Of a stretch of DNA of 5,284 nt, positions 1 through 5,029 are shown piece by piece. A model generated the notes under the pieces. It saw only the letters and a program-made list of their open reading frames with translations, did not search any database and was not told the origin of the DNA. Position numbers and translations under genes: made by a program. Numbering within the stretch: position 1 is the first letter of the stretch; every line of letters starts with the position of its first letter. The DNA comes from Candidatus Omnitrophota bacterium (GTDB lineage Bacteria; Omnitrophota; Gorgyraeia; 2-01-FULL-45-10). Location of the stretch: the NCBI GenBank assembly GCA_022703295.1, contig JAKLDX010000092.1, forward strand, positions 1 to 5,284, given 5' to 3'.

Positions 1-14
1 TGTCGCTTGAAAAA

Positions 15-587
15 TTATTTCAAATAATCCTTAAGCCCTTCTTTTTCAAAAAGCTCTCTAATCCGCGCAATCTCCCTGTAAATAACCATTCTGTGTTTGT
101 CCATCTGTCTGGATGCGTCGCTTATACTCAACCCGTCTTCGCCTAAAAGCTTGCATAACTTCTGTTGTTGCGGCGTGAGTTTCTGAAATACCTTGGAAAA
201 TTCTATCTTGAGATCTGAATTAATTTGCGGCAGGGCATCATCGCTTACTGAAATTTTATCTTTTAATGCAGGGGAATCTTCCTCGTCTTTAAGAGGCTCG
301 TCTATTGATACACTCTCATAAATTGCCTTTCTTTTATCCGTTCTTGCTTTTTCAGCAATGTGGCCGAGCACATTCGAAACAACCTCCGCCATATAGGTAT
401 TTTTTGACGCGCCGCGGCCGGGATCATACCTGTCACGAACCTCCATCCAATGAATAAGACATTCCTGTAGCAGATCGTCAAACCCCTCCCTCTCAAGACA
501 TTTCCATTTTTTTCGATATGCATTAATAATTTTTTTAGCAACACCAATCTCCCAACTTTCAAACAAACCTCCGTATTTGAGACTCAC
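15..587 (-). CDS. Sigma-70-like (ECF/phage-type) RNA polymerase sigma factor family protein
   Basis: A 190-residue protein with the two-domain plan of small sigma factors. Residues about 16-87 resemble sigma region 2: an acidic-aromatic helix (FDDLLQECLIHWMEV), then RYDPGRGASKNTYMAEV, which matches the 'RFDPxRGxFxxWL' type segment, and a basic end (KARTDKRK). A charged linker follows (about 88-136). Residues about 137-185 resemble region 4, with LTPQQQKLCKLL leading into a helix-turn-helix (LSISDASRQMDKHRMVIYRE). The start is GTG at 587, supported by a strong AGGAGGTG Shine-Dalgarno 4 nt upstream. The probable role is to direct RNA polymerase to element promoters or to act as a sigma-like DNA-binding regulator; this is inferred from fold-like motifs only. 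It lies about 110 nt downstream of the 71-residue gene on the same strand and has its own possible promoter. The ribosome binding site and start codon lie in a long inverted repeat (581-628). It could instead be a sigma-derived regulator that does not bind core polymerase. Confidence 0.7.
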   Translation of the reverse strand: MSLKYGGLFESWEIGVAKKIINAYRKKWKCLEREGFDDLLQECLIHWMEVRDRYDPGRGASKNTYMAEVVSNVLGHIAEKARTDKRKAIYESVSIDEPLKDEEDSPALKDKISVSDDALPQINSDLKIEFSKVFQKLTPQQQKLCKLLGEDGLSISDASRQMDKHRMVIYREIARIRELFEKEGLKDYLK

Positions 588-628
588 GAGACACCTCCTT
601 TATTTTTCTGAGGTGTCTCAAATGAGTC
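581..628 (-). promoter_or_regulatory. Long inverted repeat covering the RBS and GTG start of the sigma-like gene
   Basis: Two nested perfect stems are visible. The inner stem is 10 bp (588-597 GAGACACCTC with 610-619 GAGGTGTCTC) around a 12-nt AT-rich loop. The outer stem is 6 bp (581-586 GACTCA with 623-628 TGAGTC), separated by a 1x3 internal loop. In the minus-strand transcript the Shine-Dalgarno core lies in the inner stem and two bases of the GTG codon in the outer stem. A competing 9-bp pairing also exists between 575-583 and 615-623. This may be an RNA structure that limits translation, or a DNA operator for a dimeric repressor; the sequence alone does not decide. Confidence 0.65.
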
Positions 629-635
629 CTAATCA

Positions 636-664
636 ACAATATGCATTTAACGCCATGAAGTAAA
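636..664 (-). promoter_or_regulatory. Possible sigma70-type promoter of the sigma-like gene
   Basis: On the minus strand TTTACT (659-664, 4 of 6 to TTGACA) and TATTGT (636-641, 4 of 6 to TATAAT) are separated by 17 nt. The predicted transcription start is near 629, which is the base of the inverted repeat at 581-628, so the message would begin with that hairpin. The boxes are only fair matches, and the call rests partly on this neat placement. Confidence 0.3.
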
Positions 665-699
665 TCACGGAGGGCTCATAAATATTTGCGGAGGTATCG

Positions 700-915
700 C
701 TATTTATGTTTTTTGTTACTCGATAAATCGTCGATCCCCAATAATTCCTTCTGTGTCGGCTCCCTGCCCAAAATTCCGGTCAAGACTTTAATTATTGCTT
801 CGCTAAGCCTTGCTTTTATCGCCTCTTTCTCTGCTAATGAAGAATGCTGTGCATAAACCACATGAATGCGATCGCCGAATCTTCTATGAAAGTTATTTTT
901 TATTCTCTGTCCCAT
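700..915 (-). CDS. Small hypothetical protein (71 aa), divergent from the recombinase operon
   Basis: Function not recognised. I chose ATG 915, giving 71 residues, because AGAGGTGA (920-927) sits 4 nt upstream. The longer in-frame GTG at 963 (87 residues) has no Shine-Dalgarno and starts inside a perfect inverted repeat. The N-terminus is basic (MGQRIKNNFHRRFGDRIH). The middle, residues about 26-52, looks helical (EKEAIKARLSEAIIKVLTGI) and is followed by LGREPTQKELLGIDDL, with a 'REPT..EL' turn typical of a helix cap. The tail is lysine-rich. There is no signal peptide, membrane segment or cysteine. It points away from the plus-strand genes across a 209-nt divergent region and precedes the sigma-like gene, so a small regulatory or structural partner is possible, but nothing in the sequence shows a function. 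Confidence 0.55.
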   Translation of the reverse strand: MGQRIKNNFHRRFGDRIHVVYAQHSSLAEKEAIKARLSEAIIKVLTGILGREPTQKELLGIDDLSSNKKHK

Positions 916-935
916 ATTTTCACCTCTACCGCGTG

Positions 936-965
936 TATATCGGGTTTCCTCCAAAACTGTCACAA
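936..965 (-). promoter_or_regulatory. Possible promoter of the 71-residue gene
   Basis: On the minus strand TTGTGA (960-965) and GATATA (936-941) are 18 nt apart. Transcription would start near 929, just before the Shine-Dalgarno at 920-927, giving a very short leader that fits ATG 915 rather than GTG 963. The -35 box overlaps the dyad at 958-978. The box matches are modest. Confidence 0.25.
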
Positions 966-978
966 CTGATATGTGACA
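958..978. promoter_or_regulatory. Perfect dyad, candidate operator
   Basis: TGTCACA (958-964), a 7-nt spacer, then TGTGACA (972-978) form a perfect inverted repeat in the divergent intergenic region. Half sites are centred 14 bp apart, which would suit a dimeric helix-turn-helix regulator. The half-site orientation is the reverse of a CRP site (TGTGA-N6-TCACA), so CRP is not suggested. It overlaps the proposed -35 box of the leftward gene, where binding would repress. Confidence 0.45.
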
Positions 979-1110
979 ACCAGCGAAAAAAAACGATATA
1001 TACGCATTGAAGCCTATATTCCAAAAGCAATTAGTAAGCAGCGTAACCCGTTGATATAGCTTGACTTGATTAATTTTTGTTATAGAGTTGGGGTGTCAAA
1101 AATCATGAAA

Positions 1111-1118
1111 GGGGGTGA
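1111..1118 (+). promoter_or_regulatory. Strong Shine-Dalgarno for the 115-residue gene
   Basis: AAAGGGGGTGA (1108-1118) differs by one base from the full anti-Shine-Dalgarno complement and ends 6 nt before ATG 1125, which fixes this start. Confidence 0.7.
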
Positions 1119-1124
1119 ACCAAT

Positions 1125-1472
1125 ATGACCGTAGAGCAGAAAAAGAAAGACAGGGAGTTTTTGCATAAACTTCATGCCAAGCATTACGGCAAGAAAAGAA
1201 CAAAAACTCAAAAACCGAAAGTCCCGGAGAATCCGCTGGAAAAACCCGAGACTGGCGAAACTTGCAGTAAAGAGCCGTCGCGCAGCGAGCTTATGCTTCA
1301 GGCAAAAGCCAAAGACATAAAAAACTTCCGTGTAATTAATAAAGGAGAACTTGTGGAGATCCTAAAAGAAGGCACATCCCGAGAACGCATCAACGAGATC
1401 GTCTCAGGGGCTGTAACAAGATGGAAATCAGGCTGGGGAAAAAGTAAACTTAAAAAAGAAATTCAGGCATAA
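1125..1472 (+). CDS. Small basic protein with Rho_N/SAP-like segment; candidate recombinase accessory factor
   Basis: A 115-residue, lysine-rich protein that is probably cytoplasmic and nucleic-acid binding. Residues 1-52 are highly charged and proline/lysine-rich (HAKHYGKKRTKTQKPKVP), likely disordered. Residues about 56-82 (LMLQAKAKDIKNFRVINKGELVEILKEG) follow the pattern of the Rho termination factor N-terminal or SAP/HeH helix-turn-helix motif: a helix ending in 'AKxxxI', a short turn, then 'xxKxELVEIL'. A further helix and a basic tryptophan-containing tail (VTRWKSGWGKSKLKK) follow. The start is well supported by AAAGGGGGTGA. The gene lies 71 nt upstream of the recombinase ATG on the same strand and probably in the same transcript. 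Position, size and charge would fit a recombination directionality factor or other integrase partner, but that is inference. No specific family is recognised with certainty. Confidence 0.65.
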   Translation: MTVEQKKKDREFLHKLHAKHYGKKRTKTQKPKVPENPLEKPETGETCSKEPSRSELMLQAKAKDIKNFRVINKGELVEILKEGTSRERINEIVSGAVTRWKSGWGKSKLKKEIQA

Positions 1473-1483
1473 AAACTCTTTCT

Positions 1484-1513
1484 GCCGCCGTGCAAAATCT
1501 TCGGCACGGCGGC
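1484..1513 (+). repeat. GC-rich 10-bp hairpin between the small gene and the recombinase
   Basis: GCCGCCGTGC (1484-1493) and GCACGGCGGC (1504-1513) are exact reverse complements around a 10-nt loop. It begins 11 nt after the stop of the 115-residue gene. There is no T run directly after it on the plus strand, so it is not a standard intrinsic terminator. It may stabilise the upstream message, attenuate readthrough into the recombinase gene, or be a protein binding palindrome. The candidate GTG start at 1490 lies within its left arm. Confidence 0.6.
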
Positions 1514-1543
1514 TGCCTGAAACCGTGGGATATAAACGATTTG

Positions 1544-3220
1544 ATGATTACAGCCAATACAAAAACACAGAAAAAACGCTATGTTATTTATACACGCTGC
1601 TCTACCGACGATCAAGCACAGGGCGATTTTACCACTTTAGACGCACAGGCTTACCATTGTAAAAATATGCTGGATGCCTTCGGGTATGAATTGGCCGAGA
1701 TCGGGAAGAAAGGCATAATCAAAGACGACGGCTATTCCGGGAAAGATTTGAACCGCCCGGGAATACAATTAATCCTCAACAACGTAAAACAAAAGAAATT
1801 CGACGGCATAATATTCTTCCGGCTCGACCGCCTCACACGAAACCCGCGAGACCTCTACGCCCTTATCGATTTATTCCGCGACACCGGCATTGATTTCATA
1901 TCTGTCCGCGAAAACTTGGATAGTTCCACCGCGATCGGCCGCGTTGTCATAGGAATTCTCGGCCTCCTCTCTGCTTTTGAACGTGAGCTGACCGGTGAAC
2001 GAGTCAAAGCCTCCTGTTTAGCCAGAGTACGGCAAGGAAAATGGGTGGGCGGCAATGTTCCCTTCGGTTATAAGTTGATAGACGACGGCGATCCTCTGCC
2101 GAATGGAAGACAACCTCACAAAATCATCATCAATCCCGACATCGGCACCAAGCTGCGTTTCGTATGGGAAATGGCCGCCGATAATCGATCTCTTTATGAC
2201 ATCGCTCAAGAACTCATCCGTAGGGACATAAAAACCCCTAGCCAAAAAGTCTGGCGTAAACAAAGCGTAGCTTGGATCATAAAGAATCCGTTTCATAAAG
2301 GTTATGTCAAATATGGAGATGAAGTCCACAAAGGAACTCACCCCGCTATTGTAGATGAACAGTTGTGGGAAAAAGCAAACAAGATTCTAACTGCAAAATT
2401 GCCCGGGCATCGTTTCATAAAACAACCACGGGAATATATTTATTTTCTATCCGGAATCCTGAAGTGCGGTAAATGCGGGAGCCACTATGTCTGTGAAAGC
2501 GGAAACGGTCACACCTCTGAAAAATTCTTTTACTATGTTTGCGGCAGATCCAAGCAAGGATTGGGTTGCGATGCTTCTCGTCTATCCGCCAAAGGATTCG
2601 ATGATGCCCTCATCGATTATTTCAAGCGGGCATCCAATGACCAAGAAATCATCATAAAGGCTATCGGTGATGCTATCCTGGACTCGCAAATAAAATTGGA
2701 AACCATCGAAAAACTCATTAAGCCTCTTCAAGAAAAACTCTCTTCGGTTCAACAAGAAGCAAACAAGCTTCTTGATCTGGCCATGAATAGCAGAGTATCC
2801 CAAGGAAAGACTTACAAAGATAAGATGGCGAAACTGGATGAGGAAATATTAAGGTTGGAAGACGAATTGGAAAAGCTGCTGGCGAAGAAAAGCGTTGCCC
2901 AGACGTCGGCAAACTCGGGAGAATTCTTACATTCAAACCTCAGGTTTGCCATGCAATATATCGATCAAGCCCCGCCGGATGCCAGAAAAGCCTTGATAAA
3001 AGCTCTTATCAAAGAAATCATCGTTTACCAAGACTATATCGAGATCAAAATGTACATAGACCAGCCGACTATCGACAGCCTGTCGTGCAAACTACCGGCT
3101 CCGGAGGCCCACAACCCGACCCAAAACGACAAACGCCCTGCAGGAGAAACCTGCAAGGCGCTTGTTACTGCATCAGACGCTCGAATTTCGCCTGAGCGTC
3201 AAGGTTGGCTGACGGGCTAG
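1544..3220 (+). CDS. Large serine recombinase / site-specific integrase
   Basis: A 558-residue large serine recombinase that would integrate and excise the element by a double-strand cut through a phosphoserine link. The catalytic domain starts at KRYVIYTRCSTDDQ; the nucleophile is Ser20 (codon 1601-1603). It carries the conserved FFRLDRLTRNPRDLY segment and ends in the helix GLLSAFERELTGERVKA. A recombinase domain follows (about 165-290, GKWVGGNVPFGYKL). A zinc ribbon has CGKC (Cys308, Cys311) and Cys333/Cys342. A coiled coil spans about 382-450, and the closing helix is KALIKEIIVYQDYIEIKMYI. ATG 1544 is preferred: the upstream in-frame GTG at 1490 (576 residues) has no ribosome binding site and lies within a strong hairpin. 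ATG 1544 itself has only a distant GGGA, so translation may be weak or depend on the upstream gene. The last 45 or so codons do not look like the family, run through palindromes, and end at a TAG inside the tRNA-Gln gene. Confidence 0.93.
   Translation: MITANTKTQKKRYVIYTRCSTDDQAQGDFTTLDAQAYHCKNMLDAFGYELAEIGKKGIIKDDGYSGKDLNRPGIQLILNNVKQKKFDGIIFFRLDRLTRNPRDLYALIDLFRDTGIDFISVRENLDSSTAIGRVVIGILGLLSAFERELTGERVKASCLARVRQGKWVGGNVPFGYKLIDDGDPLPNGRQPHKIIINPDIGTKLRFVWEMAADNRSLYDIAQELIRRDIKTPSQKVWRKQSVAWIIKNPFHKGYVKYGDEVHKGTHPAIVDEQLWEKANKILTAKLPGHRFIKQPREYIYFLSGILKCGKCGSHYVCESGNGHTSEKFFYYVCGRSKQGLGCDASRLSAKGFDDALIDYFKRASNDQEIIIKAIGDAILDSQIKLETIEKLIKPLQEKLSSVQQEANKLLDLAMNSRVSQGKTYKDKMAKLDEEILRLEDELEKLLAKKSVAQTSANSGEFLHSNLRFAMQYIDQAPPDARKALIKALIKEIIVYQDYIEIKMYIDQPTIDSLSCKLPAPEAHNPTQNDKRPAGETCKALVTASDARISPERQGWLTG
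3122..3160 (-). terminator. Possible intrinsic terminator downstream of tRNA-Gln
   Basis: A stem of 4+6 bp with one mismatch (3134-3144 against 3150-3160, with TGCAGG pairing CCTGCA) closes a 5-nt loop. On the minus strand it is followed at once by TTTGTCGTTTT, a fair U-rich tract. It would end transcription from glnS and tRNA-Gln before it ran antisense through the recombinase gene. It lies within the recombinase reading frame, about 46 nt past the tRNA 3' end. It may come from either the chromosome or the element. Confidence 0.45.
3176..3200. repeat. Inverted repeat next to the tRNA 3' end
   Basis: GACGCTC (3176-3182) and GAGCGTC (3194-3200) form a perfect 7-bp inverted repeat with an 11-nt spacer, ending 5 nt before the tRNA CCA. 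No T run follows on either strand, so it is not a typical terminator. It could be a recombinase or processing-related structure at the junction. Confidence 0.5.
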
Positions 3221-3225
3221 GATTT
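3201..3225. other. Putative element-chromosome junction (att) at the tRNA-Gln 3' end
   Basis: The recombinase gene runs straight into the 3' end of an intact tRNA, and coding style changes from AT-richer, phage-like genes on the left to GC-richer housekeeping genes on the right. tRNA 3' ends are classic integration sites. The exact crossover cannot be placed, since serine recombinases leave only a very short shared core and the other junction is outside the window. The true boundary could lie further left, at about 3070-3205. Confidence 0.4.
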
Positions 3226-3279
3226 GAACCTAGACAAGCAGATCCAGAGTCTGCTGTGCTACCGTTACACAACCCGTCA
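3206..3279 (-). tRNA. tRNA-Gln (anticodon CUG)
   Basis: A complete 74-nt cloverleaf reads on the minus strand. The acceptor stem is TGACGGG/CCCGTCA, the D stem GTGT/GCAC, the anticodon stem GCAGA/TCTGC with loop CTCTGGA, and the T arm CTAGG-TTCAAAT-CCTAG. It is followed by discriminator G73 and an encoded CCA. The anticodon CTG at 3245-3247 reads CAG codons. U1-A72 and G73 are identity features of bacterial tRNA-Gln recognised by GlnRS, whose gene lies just upstream. No mismatches are seen, so the tRNA appears functional despite the adjoining element. The last 15 nt overlap the recombinase reading frame on the other strand. Confidence 0.95.
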
Positions 3280-3291
3280 ACGCGCCCTATT

Positions 3292-3319
3292 ATTATACTA
3301 AAGACTATCTCTAATTCAA
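3292..3319 (-). promoter_or_regulatory. Sigma70-type promoter of tRNA-Gln
   Basis: On the minus strand TTGAAT (3314-3319, 4 of 6) and a perfect TATAAT (3292-3297) are 16 nt apart in the 47-nt gap between glnS and the tRNA. The segment after the -10 box, GGGCGCG, is GC-rich like the discriminator of growth-controlled stable RNA promoters. Transcription would start near 3285, about six bases before the tRNA 5' end, so the tRNA can be made independently of glnS. Confidence 0.7.
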
Positions 3320-3326
3320 TTCTTAT

Positions 3327-5021
3327 TTAATAGCCCTTCTTTTCGACCTTAGCCCAGGTATCTTTCAGGGAGACCACCCTGTTAAATACCTTTTTACCCT
3401 CTTTATAGAATACCGGGTCGAGATAGAAGTAGCCTAAGCGCTCAAATTGGAATCTGGCGCCGGGTTTTTCGTTGCCGAGACCGGGCTCAAGCTTACAATC
3501 CGTCAATATCTCGAGCGATGCTGGGTTCAGATTAACCATATAATCGGCTCCGGCCGGGTGATCCTTGGGCAACTCATTAGGATTCCTTGCCGTAAAGAGG
3601 ATGTCATAGAGCCGGACTTCGGCGCTTATCGCGTCTTTCGCGCTAACCCAGTGCAGGGTCGCCTTCACTTTGCGGCCATCGGGCGAATCTCCTCCTTTTG
3701 TGGCTGGATCGTACGTGCATCTGACCTCCATAACCTCACCCGTATGCGGGTCCTTTACCACTTCATTACAGGTTATAAAGTAAGCGTATCTGAGCCGGAC
3801 TTCCCTGCCGGGCGACAGCCTGTAGAACTTCGGCGGCGGCACTTCGCGGAAGTCGTCCCTCTCTATGTAAAGCTCCCGGCCGAACGGCACCTTCCTGGTT
3901 CCTGAAGCCGCATCTTCCGGATTATTTACGGCATCGAGCTCTTCCGTATTGCCTTCAGGATAATTGGTTATGACGACTTTAAGCGGCCTCAATACGCCCA
4001 TCCGCCTGGGCGCCGTCTTGTTCAGCTCATCCCGGATCGAATTCTCCAGGACATTTATATCGACTATCGAATCCATCTTCGCGACGCCTATCGACGCGCA
4101 GAAACTTCGTATCGCGCCCGGCGTATAGCCTCTCCGCCTTAAACCCGATATGGTCGGCATGCGCGGATCGTTCCAGCCATCCACGCGATCCTCCTTAACG
4201 AGCTGAAGCAGCTTTCTCTTGCTGAGGACGGTATTACTCAGGTTCAGCCTGGCGAACTCTATCTGCTGAGGACGATAAGCGCCGAGCGCTTCAAGGAACC
4301 AGTCGTATAGCGGCCTGTTATTCTCGAACTCCAGAGTGCATATGGAATGCGTTATCCCTTCCAACGAATCGCTGATGCAGTGGGCGAAGTCATACATGGG
4401 ATAGATGCACCACTTGTCTCCGGTCCGGTGGTGATGCTCGCGCCTTATCCTATAGATCACGGGATCGCGCATCACGATGTGGGGGCTCGCCATATCGATC
4501 TTCGCGCGCAGAACGCATGCTCCGTCGGGAAATTCGCCGGCGCGCATTTTGCGGAAGAGCTTCAGGTTCTCCTCCGGGGTCCTGCCGCGATAGGGCGATT
4601 CCTTCCCGGGTTCGGTCAGGGTCCCTCTGCATTCTCTTATACAGTCGGCATCCTGATCATCTACGTAGGCTTTGCCCGCAGCGATAAGCTTTTCGGCGCA
4701 CTCGTATATCTTATCGAAATAGTCGGACGCGTAGAAGAGCCTGCCGCCCCAGTCGAAGCCGAGCCACTTCACGTCCTCTATAATCGAACTCACGTACTCC
4801 GACTCTTCCTTCTCCGGGTTGGTATCGTCCATGCGCAGGTTGCAGAGGCCGTCATAGTCGCGCGCCAGGCCGAAGTTCAGGCAGATCGATTTCGCGTGGC
4901 CGATATGAAGATATCCGTTCGGTTCCGGCGGGAAGCGCGTATGCACCTTGGTAAACCTGCCGGTGCGCAGATGCTCGTCGATTATCTCCGTAATGAAGTT
5001 CTTTGCGGGGGTATTTTCCAT
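3327..5021 (-). CDS. glnS: Glutaminyl-tRNA synthetase
   Basis: A 564-residue class I aminoacyl-tRNA synthetase that joins glutamine to tRNA-Gln using ATP in the cytoplasm; E. coli GlnRS is similar in size (about 554 residues). The Rossmann catalytic domain has the HIGH motif in PPEPNGYLHIGHAKS (HIGH at 39-42), the following NLRMDDTNPEKE segment typical of the GlnRS/GluRS group, and the KMSKS loop as TVLSKRKL (266-270). The GlnRS-type sequence IYPMYDFAHCISDSLEGITH is present, where bacterial GluRS differs. Residues about 335-550 form the two beta-barrel anticodon-binding domain (PRRMGVLRPLKVVI, then FYRLSPGREVRLRYAY). The ATG start has AGGTG 5 nt upstream, overlapping the gltX stop, which suggests translational coupling. 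Its substrate tRNA is encoded 47 nt downstream. The gene appears intact. Confidence 0.97.
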   Translation of the reverse strand: MENTPAKNFITEIIDEHLRTGRFTKVHTRFPPEPNGYLHIGHAKSICLNFGLARDYDGLCNLRMDDTNPEKEESEYVSSIIEDVKWLGFDWGGRLFYASDYFDKIYECAEKLIAAGKAYVDDQDADCIRECRGTLTEPGKESPYRGRTPEENLKLFRKMRAGEFPDGACVLRAKIDMASPHIVMRDPVIYRIRREHHHRTGDKWCIYPMYDFAHCISDSLEGITHSICTLEFENNRPLYDWFLEALGAYRPQQIEFARLNLSNTVLSKRKLLQLVKEDRVDGWNDPRMPTISGLRRRGYTPGAIRSFCASIGVAKMDSIVDINVLENSIRDELNKTAPRRMGVLRPLKVVITNYPEGNTEELDAVNNPEDAASGTRKVPFGRELYIERDDFREVPPPKFYRLSPGREVRLRYAYFITCNEVVKDPHTGEVMEVRCTYDPATKGGDSPDGRKVKATLHWVSAKDAISAEVRLYDILFTARNPNELPKDHPAGADYMVNLNPASLEILTDCKLEPGLGNEKPGARFQFERLGYFYLDPVFYKEGKKVFNRVVSLKDTWAKVEKKGY

Positions 5022-5029
5022 CGGGACAC

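Noticed and set aside
14..28. AT-only palindrome at the stop of the sigma-like gene as a terminator
   Set aside because: ATTATTT/AAATAAT has a one-base gap and no GC pairs; although TTTTT follows on the minus strand, the stem is too weak to call.
916..963. N-terminal extension of the 71-residue protein from GTG 963
   Set aside because: No Shine-Dalgarno at 963, start inside a perfect dyad and upstream of the proposed transcription start, whereas ATG 915 has a good AGAGGTGA.
958..978. CRP-binding site
   Set aside because: The half sites point the wrong way (TCACA...TGTGA rather than TGTGA...TCACA).
1061..1086. Plus-strand promoter TTGACT...TATAGA for the 115-residue gene
   Set aside because: Spacer is only 14 nt, too short for a good sigma70 promoter; the operon promoter remains unidentified.
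1855..2936. Several minus-strand open frames within the recombinase gene
   Set aside because: Overlap a well-supported recombinase and show no protein-like motifs or ribosome binding sites.
3447..3905. 152-codon open frame on the plus strand opposite the glnS C-terminal domain
   Set aside because: Shadow of glnS; no ribosome binding site or recognisable domain.
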